Shown here: positions 7,317-16,402 of the stretch, one piece after another | How positions within the stretch are numbered: the first letter of the stretch is position 1 | Layout of the letters: each line of letters starts with the position of its first letter | Assembly (NCBI GenBank): GCA_963747345.1 | Contig: CAVVFA010000019.1 | Coordinates: forward strand, 1-64,000 | Direction: 5' to 3' | DNA from: GCA-2746795 sp963747345 | GTDB lineage: Bacteria; Chloroflexota; Anaerolineae; Promineifilales; Promineifilaceae | Length of the DNA stretch: 64,000 nucleotides | Made by a program: the position numbers and the translations under genes | The notes under the pieces: generated by a model | Database searches by the model: none | What the model was told of the DNA's origin: nothing | What the model saw: only the letters and a program-made list of their open reading frames with translations

Positions 7317-9680
7317 TTACTGCCGCGCCATAGCGAGCTTCATATCCATTTCACTATCCGGGATCAACTCGCCAGATAGATCGAGCGTCACCCGCTTGAT
7401 AGTGCCCGTGAAGCGAAACGCATCACCGTAGTAATCTGGCGCCACACGGTCACCGCCATCATAGCCACAGGTCAGGCCTTCCGTTCCCCACAAGTTCAGG
7501 ACCGAGAACGGCATGTCAATTTGGGCAACCAGTTTGCGGTTAATGTAGAGCTGGGCGCGGGCCGGAACCCCTTTTCCTTGCGCAGGGTCAGGCTTGCCGG
7601 TCGGCTCAAACTCATAGCGCAGTTCGACCTCACCCTCCGGTATCGTTTCCTCAGAATGCAGCCAAAATCTGTCCCGGCCTAGGTGGTTATAGAGAAAGTG
7701 AACTCTTTGATCCTTTACAAAGAAGGTGTAGCCCCCAGTATTGCCGCCTTGCGCCAGCAAGATGCCCTCTGCGCCACCATTGGGGATCACTACATCAGCG
7801 GTGATGCTCCAGGGCCGGTTATAGGTCTTGGGTGCGGCGGCAAAGGGAACCGGTGACCCGCCGGAGTAAAAGACAAGCTTGTCCCTTGCACTGGCTATGG
7901 CTGGACGTTCCACATTGAGCCGCTGAAGGGCACTGCCATCAATCGGTAACACCTGATATTTGCCCGCTTCCGCCCACCAACGGCCGATCATCTCGATCAG
8001 CTTGTTGCGCTGTTCACCAGCCAAATTGTGGCACTCCGAGTAATCCTCTTCTAGATTGTACAGTTCCCAGTCGTGGGTCTCGATATCCAAAAGCACCTGG
8101 TTGTCAATAGGTGTTCCGAACCGGCGCTCCTTCTTGGCAGCCTCGGTAAAGCTTGTGCCCGGCCAGGGGCAAACCGCCCGCCAGCCATTGTGATAGATCG
8201 CCCGGTGGCCGAACATCTCGAAGTATTGGGTGTGGTGGTTGCTCGGCGCATCTGCCTTGTTAAAGGTGTGGGCAAAGCTGATGCCGTCAATGGGCGCCTG
8301 ACTGACGCCGCGAATACTCACCGGCGCTTCCACTCCTAACGCTTCCAACACTGACGGCACCATGTCAATGGCGTGGGCGTAATGTTGTCGTATCTCGCCG
8401 TGGGCTTGAATGCCCTTGGGCCACGAGATGATGAAGGGATCGGTGGTGCCGCCGCGATAAGTCTCGCGCTTCCAGCGGCGGAAAGGCGTGTTGCCCGCGT
8501 TCGCCCAACCCCATGGGTAATGGTTGTTGGTTTCGACGCCGCCCAGCTTATCGAGCATCTTGAGATTGTCCTCCAGCGATTCGGGGACATTGTTGAAGAA
8601 GAACATCTCGTTGAGTGAGCCTACCGGGCCGCCTTCGGAGCTGGCGCCATTGTCGGAGATGACCATGATCAACGTGTTGTCCAGTTCGCCTACCTCGCGC
8701 AGAAAATCGAGGACACGGCCAAAGTGATGGTCGGTGAAGCTCATAAAGCCAGCATAGACTTCCATGTAGCGGGCATAGAGCCGCTTGGCATCGTCTGGCA
8801 GGGTGTCCCAAACCGGCACATCGGGATCGTGCGCTGACAACTCGGTACCGGGCGGGATGATGCCCATTTCAAGCTGGCGCTGGTGGACGACCTCGCGGTA
8901 TTTGTCCCAGCCCATGTCAAATTTGCCCTTGTACTTGTCGGCCCATTCTTGGGGCACATGGTGTGGCGCATGGCCGGCGCCGGTGGCGTAATACATAAAA
9001 AACGGCTTGTCGGGCGCGGTGACGTGGGCATCTTGGATGAACTCGATGGCCTTGTCAGCAAGGTCGGCGCTCAGGTGGTAGCCTTCTTCCGGTTGTTTAG
9101 GTTGTTCGATGGTGTGGTTGTCGTAGGTCAGTTCCGGGAACCATTGGTTGGTTTCGCCGCCCAAGAAGCCGTAGTAGCGCTCAAAGCCGCGTCCCAACGG
9201 CCAGCGGTCGTAGGGGCCAGCGGCGGTGGTATGCTCTGGCGGCGTCAGGTGCCACTTGCCGATGCAGAAGGTGTTGTACCCTTTCTGCAGGAGTATCTCA
9301 CTGATCATGCCTCTGTCGAAGGGCAGAATGCCGTTGTAGCCGGGGTAGCCGGTGGAGGTTTCGGTGATGGAGGCCAGGCCGATGGAGTGGTGGTTGCGCC
9401 CGGTGAGGATGCAGCCGCGTGAGGGTGAGCAGAGGGCGGTGGTGTGCATGTTGGTGTAGCGCAGACCGTTAGCAGCGATGCTGTCAAGGACGGGGGTCTC
9501 GACCAGTCCGCCGAAGGTGGATAATTGACCGTAGCCGACATCATCCAGCACGAAGAAGAGGACGTTGGGTGCGCCTTGTGGGGGGCGCGGGATGTCCGGC
9601 CACGCGGGGGATGATTCTTCGGTGGTACGGCCGATCACGCCGGTGAAGGGGGTGCCATCTTTGTAAGTCTTAATTGCCAT
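7317..9680 (-). CDS. Type I arylsulfatase-like sulfatase
   Basis: The chosen start is the ATG at 9678-9680 (MAIKTYKDG) with GGAG upstream; the open frame continues to 9791 without a signal. The 787-residue protein has the sulfatase N-terminal strand (NVLFFVLDDVGYG, with the metal-binding D-D) and the formylglycine motif C-S-P-S-R at LCSPSRGCILTGRN. These mark formylglycine-dependent type I sulfatases. GKWHL, the H-HxxxP-type loop (AGHAPHHVPQEWADKYKGKFD) and SDNGASSEGG complete the active site. The C-terminal 150 residues form a probable beta-sandwich. No signal peptide is visible, so it may be cytosolic. No formylglycine-generating enzyme is in the window. No AACGGCCGTT occurs in this gene. 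Confidence 0.92.
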   Translation of the reverse strand: MAIKTYKDGTPFTGVIGRTTEESSPAWPDIPRPPQGAPNVLFFVLDDVGYGQLSTFGGLVETPVLDSIAANGLRYTNMHTTALCSPSRGCILTGRNHHSIGLASITETSTGYPGYNGILPFDRGMISEILLQKGYNTFCIGKWHLTPPEHTTAAGPYDRWPLGRGFERYYGFLGGETNQWFPELTYDNHTIEQPKQPEEGYHLSADLADKAIEFIQDAHVTAPDKPFFMYYATGAGHAPHHVPQEWADKYKGKFDMGWDKYREVVHQRQLEMGIIPPGTELSAHDPDVPVWDTLPDDAKRLYARYMEVYAGFMSFTDHHFGRVLDFLREVGELDNTLIMVISDNGASSEGGPVGSLNEMFFFNNVPESLEDNLKMLDKLGGVETNNHYPWGWANAGNTPFRRWKRETYRGGTTDPFIISWPKGIQAHGEIRQHYAHAIDMVPSVLEALGVEAPVSIRGVSQAPIDGISFAHTFNKADAPSNHHTQYFEMFGHRAIYHNGWRAVCPWPGTSFTEAAKKERRFGTPIDNQVLLDIETHDWELYNLEEDYSECHNLAGEQRNKLIEMIGRWWAEAGKYQVLPIDGSALQRLNVERPAIASARDKLVFYSGGSPVPFAAAPKTYNRPWSITADVVIPNGGAEGILLAQGGNTGGYTFFVKDQRVHFLYNHLGRDRFWLHSEETIPEGEVELRYEFEPTGKPDPAQGKGVPARAQLYINRKLVAQIDMPFSVLNLWGTEGLTCGYDGGDRVAPDYYGDAFRFTGTIKRVTLDLSGELIPDSEMDMKLAMARQ

Positions 9681-9841
9681 ATGAATTCTCCTTGTTGTTG
9701 TGCCGTAAATTTTTACGGACACGTTATTTTGGCGGTTTAGAATTTGTAAAAATTTTTCTCGTGATGCGTGATACGTGATGCCTCTCGCCAAAAAACCTCA
9801 CGAATCACGCAGAACGCCCAATCTTTCGTCTGTTAATTTTT

Positions 9842-9965
9842 AGAGTGTGTCTAAAAAGTCCTATTCCCTGTCATGCCCGCGTAGGCGGGCATCCTTTGTC
9901 CTGGTGTATGGATTCCCGCTTTCGCGGGAATGACAGGCTTCAGTTATCGTTTTTAGACACTCTCT
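9842..9965. repeat. MITE-like composite palindrome with REP core
   Basis: The ends carry GAGTGTGTCTAAAAA and TTTTTAGACACTC as near-perfect inverted repeats. Between them are two REP stems, TGCCCGCGTAGGCGGGCA and ATTCCCGCTTTCGCGGGAAT. A partial relative (AAAAAAGTCGTATTCCCT) lies at 12722-12739. The element separates two genes of the same strand. Confidence 0.8.
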
Positions 9966-9970
9966 TATTC

Positions 9971-11111
9971 CTAATCAAGCGGCAGGAGCGCCTCTGCCCA
10001 CCATTCGGGAGACGGTTTCAAGGCTGGCGTAAACGGTACGCGCATTTTTCCCGCAATGGGCGGCAGTTGGTCTATGACGTTTGCCTGACGAGCGATGACC
10101 GCTTCTTTTGTGACGTTGAATACTGTCAGGTCTTGGGTTTGCACGACGGGGCCATCGTAAACGGCCGTTAATTCCGCAAAAATCATCGGTACAACCTGTG
10201 GTGAGAGCATCGGGGTGTGCCAGAGGCCAGCCATACGCGGCTTGACCATGCTAAACACCTTCCCGACCGCCGTCGGTGAGGTATGCGCCGCATTCAGTGC
10301 CATCGTCGCCCGTTCGATGGAGAGACCGGAGGCTGCCGCCAACGCCGCCGCCGGGGGGAAGCATTCGTGGATGAGCAGGTCAACGTTGCCTTCACTGGCC
10401 CGCACCAGCGGCCAGCCGGCGCGGGTGTCGCCGGAGAGGACAAAGGTCAGTCCGGCGAAGTCGAGACGATAGCCGACCGCGCCGCTGGTGGCATGGATGA
10501 CCGGAAATGAGGTTATCTTCACTCCATTCTCCTCGTAGACGGTCTCGGTTTTGCTGAAATCGAACTCGGTGACGAAAATCTTCATGCTGTCGGGGTTGAT
10601 GGCCCCGCCGCCAGCTTCGGTGTCCCAAGCCAGCGCTTGCTCGATGGATTCGACAAAGTGGCGTGTGCCCAGGCGCGGCTCGGCGCCGCTGGGACCCCAA
10701 ACGTAGATCGGCCCATCGGCGCGTCCCACCTTGGAGTAACTGCCCGCCAGCGTGATCAGGTCGGCGATGTGGTCGGCGTGAAGGTGGGTAAAGAACACTT
10801 TGTCCAGCTTGTTGACCGGCAGTTTCAGGCTGGCGTAGTTGGCGAGACTAGCCGCTGCCCAGGTCAAAAATCAGGATGTCCCGTTCGTCGTTGCCGATCT
10901 CGACAAGGACACTGCCTGAGGCTTGAGCGCGCGTGACCCAGGGGTTGCCACTGCCGAGGACTGTGACGCGAAGCTCACCATCTTCGAGTTCCTCCTCGTC
11001 GGGGACAAACATGTCGGCGTACTCCCGTCGCGGGGCGCCGACAACCGGTGTAAAGGTGATCGCTTTTGTGCCACCAAAAAATGCTGGTAATGGCAGGTCC
11101 ATGTTCGTCAT
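9971..11111 (-). CDS. MBL-fold metallo-hydrolase, interrupted by one frameshift
   Basis: The start is ATG 11109-11111 (MTNMDLPLPAFFGG) with AAGGAG upstream. The first 88 residues end at a TAG (10848-10850) exactly where the family reads ...FDLGSGSLANYASL. Skipping one T restores the frame, which then carries the metal motif HLHADHIADL and continues 290 residues to PEWWAEALLPLD. The whole resembles MBL-fold hydrolases of the RNase Z/arylsulfatase-like type. It sits directly upstream of the sulfatase on the same strand and may act in the same desulfation or hydrolysis route (inference). The break is a true mutation or an extra base in the assembly. Confidence 0.8.
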
Positions 11112-11240
11112 TTTTGTAAATTCTCCTTTAGGGTTGAACGGCCGTTGCTTCTGCATCTGCCGCCGATAACCAACTTTGCGCCGCCCGGTATGCTTGCCGG
11201 GTGGCATAATAGACTCGTGAGGTTTCCAGGAATACATGAA

Positions 11241-11273
11241 AAACCTGGCAGGTCTCCAAGACCTGCCAAGTTT
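11241..11273. terminator. Hairpin after the lipoprotein gene
   Basis: AAACCTGGCAGGTCT and AGACCTGCCAAGTTT pair with one mismatch around CCA, starting 15 nt beyond the lipoprotein stop. It belongs to the same family as 7269-7306. A U-rich tract is absent. Confidence 0.5.
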
Positions 11274-11287
11274 ACTCACGTCATATT

Positions 11288-12010
11288 TTACTGAGCCGCG
11301 CCGCCGTTGCTAAATAGCAACTTTTGTGCGCCACCAGCGGTCTGTAGCATCAGGCCGCCAGCGCCATCTGAACCACCAGCGGCAACAGCATCCAGTAAGT
11401 TCAGGAATTGCTGATCCATAGAACCTTGATCACAGGCCGCCATGACATCAGGGGTCACGCTGATCGTAAAGCCGTTTGCTTGTGAATAGGTTCCAGAGAA
11501 CGTATTGCAGTCGGCCCGGCCGGTCGTTGTGCCATCGGTGTTAAAGACAATCGTGTACTTGTTGGGATCGTCTACTCTTGTTGAGCCGGTGACTACATCC
11601 TCCAATTTTTGCCACTTCCAGACAATGTTGGTGATGTCTGAACTGGACGTGGCTGGCGCGGAAGCTGGCGGCGGAATAACCGGCACATTTTCGGTATTAA
11701 CCGTCTGCACATAGGTGGCCGATATCCAGCCTTGATCGTTCGTGGCGCCAGCCATGGGAATGACCCACCATGCGCTGTCGGCACTGCGGCCAACGACGAG
11801 GGTTTGTTCACCATTGGCGAGTGTGCCTATGGCGGCATACTCTTCACCGGGGCCGCTGCGGACATTGATGCCATCGCGTGCGGTCACAGTGGCAGATGGC
11901 ATATTCGGCGCTACCGTAGCCACAGCAGTTTCCTCCTGCCCGCCACAGGCAGACAAGAAGAGCATTAGTATTCCTATCCCAATCATGTATGAAATCTGTT
12001 TGATTTTCAT
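11288..12010 (-). CDS. Lipoprotein with SH3b and META-type domains
   Basis: The 240-residue product begins with a basic n-region, hydrophobic core and lipobox LSAC (Cys22), so it is a lipidated exported protein. Residues 42-110 match a bacterial SH3 domain (GINVRSGPGEEYAAIGTL, then WWVIP and GWISATYV), usually a cell-wall binding module. Residues 130-235 look like a META/DUF306-type domain (WKWQKLEDV...YTIVFNTDGTTTGRADCNTFSGTY...), a fold common in secreted Chloroflexota proteins. The linker is proline/alanine-rich. A role at the cell surface is likely; no enzyme motif is seen. Confidence 0.85.
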   Translation of the reverse strand: MKIKQISYMIGIGILMLFLSACGGQEETAVATVAPNMPSATVTARDGINVRSGPGEEYAAIGTLANGEQTLVVGRSADSAWWVIPMAGATNDQGWISATYVQTVNTENVPVIPPPASAPATSSSDITNIVWKWQKLEDVVTGSTRVDDPNKYTIVFNTDGTTTGRADCNTFSGTYSQANGFTISVTPDVMAACDQGSMDQQFLNLLDAVAAGGSDGAGGLMLQTAGGAQKLLFSNGGAAQ

Positions 12011-12173
12011 TTGTTCAACCCCCCTTTCATTTTAGTTTGTGTGGTGCAGCCTGCCCGTACAAATAGTGACGAGATCAACACCATCGCAATAAGAATCTTC
12101 TTCATATTTAGCAAAACGTATTTGATACTTTACCCGTGATGCATGAAACGTTTCATGCATCACGCCTTTGTGC

Positions 12174-12500
12174 TTAACCTTCAGTTGTTGAACCGGGATA
12201 ACCGGCCGGAATATAGTTGCGATTGGCATAACCGGCGCCACCGAGACTGGCCAGATCCATCACTACTGCCAAGAACAGCCACAGCCAATCCAGTCCGGCA
12301 AGGCCGCCAGGGGCGGATGACTGGAGCAGGACATACAGCAGGGTGGTAAACGGCAGGAATAAAAAACCGATGCAGGGTATCAGGAACGACCCAAACATGG
12401 AATCCATGACAACAGGACGGGCAAACCAGTACATAAGCAGCATGATACGTGAGAAACTCGATATAAACCCTGTTAAACAACCCGCGTTATTTTGTCTCAT
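12174..12500 (-). CDS. Hypothetical small membrane protein
   Basis: The 108-residue product has three probable membrane segments (about residues 15-32, 35-60, 68-85) and a glycine/tyrosine-rich tail. The start has GGAG upstream. It resembles unassigned small integral membrane proteins of Chloroflexota; no motif allows a function call. Confidence 0.55.
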   Translation of the reverse strand: MRQNNAGCLTGFISSFSRIMLLMYWFARPVVMDSMFGSFLIPCIGFLFLPFTTLLYVLLQSSAPGGLAGLDWLWLFLAVVMDLASLGGAGYANRNYIPAGYPGSTTEG

Positions 12501-12863
12501 TTTGGAAATCTCCTTTGGCTTGAAAAAATGCGATTATTTGGTTGACGACGATTAAGTTCACGAAAATGTTCTCCCTATTGATAAGAACTGACAACCATCT
12601 TACCTGTCAGAACAATCAGAAGTGCAACATTACTGAAGGAAGAGAACGCAATTCTTGATTATGATATATCATAACGGGATGGTGCTCTGAGAGATAGTGC
12701 TAAAAAGATGTAAAAAAGTCGTATTCCCTATTCATCCCAACAGCCGTTCACCCTAAATCACTGCATGTAAGTTACCAGTCGCTACGTCTGTACTGGATGG
12801 ATAAGACCTGGAGAATTTTATAATGCGTGTAATCTCGTCACAATAATATGGTAGATCGTTCGC

Positions 12864-13022
12864 CTAGGGGATGACTAAAATAGGGCGATCTGCCTGGAGA
12901 ACAATTTGAGCCGTGACATCCTCAAAACGTGGTTTTTCTTTGGCAATGAGCACCGGACAAGGCTGTTAGACAATAATCCGCAATGCCGTTAGTCCCAGAA
13001 TCCGGGGCAACCTGTGACTGGG
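12864..13022 (-). pseudogene. UspA C-terminal remnant
   Basis: Reverse-strand translation gives RILGLTALRIIV, a stop, then QPCPVLIAKEKPRFEDVTAQ and a tail ending ILVIP. CPVLIAK is the terminal strand of universal stress proteins, and the preceding G-L-T-A recalls the G-S-T/V ATP loop. The in-frame stop and the missing N-terminal two thirds mark it as a relic. The surrounding 12501-13033 stretch holds no other gene. Confidence 0.5.
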
Positions 13023-13033
13023 GGGCTTGTTGT

Positions 13034-14104
13034 CTAGGATACGCGCACAAACATGGAATCAACGGCCGTTATCTCTGCCGGCAAATAAACTGAGAAAATA
13101 GACCCTTCTCCGACCTTGCTTTCCAGTTCTATGCGCCCCCCCATCAGGTGGCAATAATGCTGGTTAATCGCCAACCCTAATCCGACACCGCCATATTCTT
13201 TGGTAAATGAATTATCTCCCTGCAAAAATGGCTGGAAAATGTGGGCTTGTTGTTCTGGGGGAATACCTACTCCTGTATCCGCTACCTGAAAGATAATCCA
13301 TGGCTGGTCATCAATCACCGCTTGATTGGCACTCAATGTAATAGAGCCATTTTTTGTAAATTTAGATGCATTGCTTAACAAATTGCCCAAAATAGACCGA
13401 ATTTTGTCTCGGTCGGCAACCATGGTGCCGATATCAGGCGAAACGATGAGCATAAAATCATTTTCATTCACATCCAGGTAGGCTTGGCTTTGTATCACGG
13501 CTTGGTCGATGACAGTTTCAATGCCAAAGGCTTCCAGTAGAAAACCAACCTGGCCTGATTCAATCTCACTCATTTGTAAGACATCGTTGATGGTGGCGCT
13601 CAATCCTTTGGCATACAGTTTGGTTTTTTGGGCGAGCATGACGAGTTGTTCGTCATCTTCCTGTTTTGCTTTCTGCAAAATGATGTCTGCGTAGCCGAGA
13701 ATAATAGAGAGCGGTGTGCGCAGTTCATGACCGATGTTGTTGAGAAACGAGGTGCGGGCCTGGAGGGCTTGCCCAACATCATCTTTTGATTCATCCAGAG
13801 CTTCTTCGAGGCGTTCTTTTTCGAGTTGGATGGCTGCCAGTTGACTATGGAGACCTGCTATTTCTTCTTGTTGAGCTATTATTTGGGTTGTATGGCGTTG
13901 GTTTGAAAGAAGAGTCCGTTGCCCGAGCCACCACAAGAGAACCGTGCCTAAAATGCCAGCAAAAACGGGGATGATGAATAGCTGCCAGGTGAGTGGCATG
14001 CCAGCAAACCAAACGGTTGCCCCCACCACAGCGACCGAAAATAGTACAACCAATACCAAGAGCTTCCCAACATCTGATTTAGTCATTTCTTTGTATCTTC
14101 TCAA
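13034..14104 (-). CDS. Membrane sensor histidine kinase
   Basis: The 356-residue kinase has two transmembrane helices (about residues 13-34 and 39-62), a coiled coil (70-115) and a HisKA domain with the phosphoacceptor in NNIGHELRTPLSI. The HATPase domain follows: N-box NLLSNASKF, G1 DTGVGIP, F-box FLQGDNSF and G2 GGVGLGLAI. There is no extracellular sensor domain, so it may sense the membrane or a partner. No response regulator gene is adjacent, so it is an orphan. An internal ATG (MTKSDVG) is an alternative start. One AACGGCCGTT lies at 13061. Confidence 0.92.
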   Translation of the reverse strand: MRRYKEMTKSDVGKLLVLVVLFSVAVVGATVWFAGMPLTWQLFIIPVFAGILGTVLLWWLGQRTLLSNQRHTTQIIAQQEEIAGLHSQLAAIQLEKERLEEALDESKDDVGQALQARTSFLNNIGHELRTPLSIILGYADIILQKAKQEDDEQLVMLAQKTKLYAKGLSATINDVLQMSEIESGQVGFLLEAFGIETVIDQAVIQSQAYLDVNENDFMLIVSPDIGTMVADRDKIRSILGNLLSNASKFTKNGSITLSANQAVIDDQPWIIFQVADTGVGIPPEQQAHIFQPFLQGDNSFTKEYGGVGLGLAINQHYCHLMGGRIELESKVGEGSIFSVYLPAEITAVDSMFVRVS

Positions 14105-14298
14105 TATTCAGGTCTTTGCCGCGATTTATTGAGATATTACGATAGTAGCATAATTGAAAACGGCCGTCACTGAGTTTGTGGAGCTATCCGCAATTCTCAA
14201 TTTAGCCACGTTCTATGGTAGGGGCGGGATGGCGCGACGACTATTCGCGGCAACAAGAGGTTTTTTCACCGCGCCGTCTCTCCCAAATAGGCTTTACA

Positions 14299-14330
14299 GT
14301 CGTCATTCCTGCGAAGGCGGGAATGGCGGC
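14299..14330. repeat. REP-like half element
   Basis: GTCATTCCTGCGAAGGCGGGAAT is the same core as in 4196-4305 and 9842-9965, here as a single stem without the outer arms, between the kinase and deaminase genes. Confidence 0.6.
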
Positions 14331-14379
14331 ACAAAAGTGTCAAGCTACCTTGAACCATACTCCCCAATTACATATCGTT

Positions 14380-14859
14380 TTAGGTGAGCGGGTTGGTATA
14401 GGTCGGCCAATAAGCCTGATGGATGGCGATGCCTTCTGTTTCCAATACGGGGCCGACGATGTGGGTGGGGCGGGTGGCTTTGGCTAATAATTGGCGACTG
14501 GGAACAACGAAGCTGCCCCCCGCAAGTTGGCCTAAGCTTTCAGCCGAGCAACCATAAACGATGGTGGAAATGCCTGCCCAGAAGATGGCCCCGGTACACA
14601 TGGCACACGGTTCTGTGCTGGTGTAGAGGATGCTGTCTGTCAGCGCGGCGTAGCCCAATACCCGCCCCGCTTGACTGACGAGATTGAGTTCGGCGTGTTG
14701 GGTGACATCGCGGTTACTATGGACGGTATTAACGGCCGTTAATACCACTGCCCCCTCGCACACCAATAACGCCCCAAACGGATGGTCGCCATGCGCCATC
14801 GCCTGCCGCGCCAAATCATAGCATTGCCGAATAAACGGTTCGTGGGAAGTGGGAATCAT
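14380..14859 (-). CDS. Cytidine/deoxycytidylate-type nucleoside deaminase (guanine deaminase/TadA superfamily)
   Basis: The 159-residue enzyme has the zinc signature of the CDA fold: H-A-E (QHAELNLVS) carrying the zinc His and the proton-shuttling Glu, and P-C-A-M-C supplying two Cys ligands. DHPFGALLV near residue 25 and the end VLETEGIAIHQAYWPTY are close to bacterial guanine deaminases and related purine deaminases rather than the housekeeping tRNA enzyme, but the substrate is not certain. Expected cytosolic role is purine salvage. It is followed by a quasi-palindromic repeat. Confidence 0.85.
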   Translation of the reverse strand: MIPTSHEPFIRQCYDLARQAMAHGDHPFGALLVCEGAVVLTAVNTVHSNRDVTQHAELNLVSQAGRVLGYAALTDSILYTSTEPCAMCTGAIFWAGISTIVYGCSAESLGQLAGGSFVVPSRQLLAKATRPTHIVGPVLETEGIAIHQAYWPTYTNPLT

Positions 14860-14875
14860 AGAATCCTGTTAGCGG

Positions 14876-14936
14876 AGATTGGAGATTGGAGATTAGAAGC
14901 TTGGCAATCTCTAATCTCCAATCTCCAATCTCAATT
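14876..14936. repeat. Quasi-palindromic GATTGGAGA repeat
   Basis: Three 7-base words GGAGATT run rightward and three complementary AATCTCC words run back, giving a long imperfect hairpin between the deaminase and YeeE genes. Relatives lie at 16040-16096 and inside a coding region at 48100-48137. Confidence 0.8.
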
Positions 14937-15401
14937 TAGATCGTCTGAACTAGCATCCTTTGCTTTCGTTCTGGGCCAGCTCCAACTATTGTGCGGCAGT
15001 TTAGGCTGCAAGATGGCATACAAATACATGCCCGCCATCGCGCCAATGAACGTCACAAACGCCAACAGCGTTCCCGACCCAATTTGGGCGTAAATGGGGC
15101 CAGGGCATGCGCCGGTGATGGCCCAGCCCATGCCAAAAAGCGTCCCGCCAAAGACAATACCTTTGTGGAAAGGTTTCTTGTGGATGTCAATCACTTCGCC
15201 TTCAATTGTTTTGGTTTCAAAATGGCGAATAAGCGCGACTGAAATGGCCCCAACAAGCACCGCTGAAGCGATGACTAAATACATGTAAGCGCTGCGGAAG
15301 TGGAACATATCATTAATTTGCTGCCAGGAAACCAGTTGGCCTTTGACCAAGACAATGCCAAACCAGATCCCCATCAGGAGTGTGAAAAATTTGCCTTTCA
15401 T
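14931..15401 (-). CDS. YeeE/YedE-family sulfur-transport membrane protein (second half)
   Basis: The start was set at ATG 15399-15401 (MKGKFFTL), as upstream sequence belongs to the preceding gene. The 156-residue protein has about four hydrophobic helices and the motif ITGACPGPIYAQIG, with the conserved Cys of YeeE/YedE (PF04143, DUF6691 branch). Known relatives move thiosulfate or other reduced-sulfur species across the membrane, passing them between cysteines. It starts 11 nt after its partner gene; the two half-size proteins (PmpA/PmpB-like) probably assemble together. Confidence 0.85.
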   Translation of the reverse strand: MKGKFFTLLMGIWFGIVLVKGQLVSWQQINDMFHFRSAYMYLVIASAVLVGAISVALIRHFETKTIEGEVIDIHKKPFHKGIVFGGTLFGMGWAITGACPGPIYAQIGSGTLLAFVTFIGAMAGMYLYAILQPKLPHNSWSWPRTKAKDASSDDLN

Positions 15402-15412
15402 AATACGCCTCT

Positions 15413-15907
15413 CTATAAGCCGAACAGTGGCAGAATAAGCCACGTTGAAATAATGCCGCCGACGAAAAAGAAAATGGAGGCGACCAAACTCGGCCAATTG
15501 AGGGCAGATAAGCCCATAATTGTATGCCCAGAGGTGCAGCCATCGGCATAGCGCGTGCCAAAGCCGATGAGAATGCCGCCGCTAAAGAGGAGCGCAACAC
15601 CGCCGATGCTTTGATAACTGGTCGGCAGGAAGTAGGCGGGTTCGGTGGAGAGCAGGAAGTTGCCCACAAAGGCACCGATGAAGATACCTAAGACAAATAT
15701 CAAGTTCCAAATATGGTCACGCCAATTGTAATCTTTACTCAGATAAGGCAGCTTGCTGCGCGGCGCACACATTGCGCCGATGTGGCGCAAACTGGCAGAA
15801 ATGCCTAAATTTTTTCCAGTTAATAACAAGAGCATCGGCACACTCAAGCCGATAAGGGGGCCGGTTACATACCAGGGCCACGGTTCTAAAATCCATTCCA
15901 ACATCAA
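15413..15907 (-). CDS. YeeE/YedE-family sulfur-transport membrane protein (first half)
   Basis: The 164-residue membrane protein has five predicted helices and the signature GFGTRYADGCTSGHTIMGLS, containing the conserved Cys of this sulfur-transport family. Its gene leads the two-gene unit with 14931-15401. An ArsR-family regulator gene lies 495 nt upstream on the same strand. In other bacteria such PmpAB pairs are controlled by ArsR-type persulfide or sulfide sensors, so a role in reduced-sulfur handling fits (inference). Confidence 0.88.
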   Translation of the reverse strand: MMLEWILEPWPWYVTGPLIGLSVPMLLLLTGKNLGISASLRHIGAMCAPRSKLPYLSKDYNWRDHIWNLIFVLGIFIGAFVGNFLLSTEPAYFLPTSYQSIGGVALLFSGGILIGFGTRYADGCTSGHTIMGLSALNWPSLVASIFFFVGGIISTWLILPLFGL

Positions 15908-16039
15908 AATCCTCCAGAAATGCTATGCAATTTTTTTAGCTTCCCCTGTTTGACTACTTGAGTCTGGCACATGTTACCGCAACTAGGGAGATTTAGGCCA
16001 ATTATCGTTCTTAAGGAATAGAAATTTAATGACATGCGC

Positions 16040-16096
16040 AACTGAGATTGGAGATTGAATGCTCGACCAATCTCCAATCTCTAATCTCCAGTCTCG
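16040..16096. repeat. Quasi-palindromic GATTGGAGA repeat
   Basis: GAGATTGGAGATTG on one side and CAATCTCCAATCTCTAATCTCC on the other form a long hairpin. The element occupies the gap between the YeeE/YedE pair and its regulator. Confidence 0.75.
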
Positions 16097-16253
16097 TGTA
16101 AGTTATTTAATTATCGTTCCTAACTGGGTTCATGAGAAAGCGAAAAGGAGCAGAAAACTTGTTTTGTTCTCTCCCCTTTTTGTGTTGAAACTATGGCCTG
16201 CATTTTATCGGTAACGGCCGTTCTCAGATTAGACTTGTTCCTGAATAAAAAAG

Positions 16254-16313
16254 GGACACTGATACTGGCGAACACTGATGGTTTCTTATCAGCGTTGAAC
16301 AGTATCAGTGTCC
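16254..16313. repeat. 60-bp intergenic hairpin
   Basis: GGACACTGATACTG (16254-16267) is fully complementary to CAGTATCAGTGTCC (16300-16313), with a second inner pair AACACTGAT/ATCAGCGTT. It lies about 90 nt beyond the ArsR-gene stop and could end that transcript. Apart from this and the previous repeat, 15908-16402 shows no gene. Confidence 0.8.
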
Positions 16314-16402
16314 TAAAAATTTACCCTGGTTATTTGGGAACAACTCTATTGACTATTGCAAAAATAGAAGGCGATTGCCTGGGTGAATGAATTGTGGTGT
16401 TG

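Noticed and set aside
9681..9791. Longer sulfatase start
   Set aside because: No ribosome-binding site, and the extra residues are not hydrophobic enough for a signal peptide.
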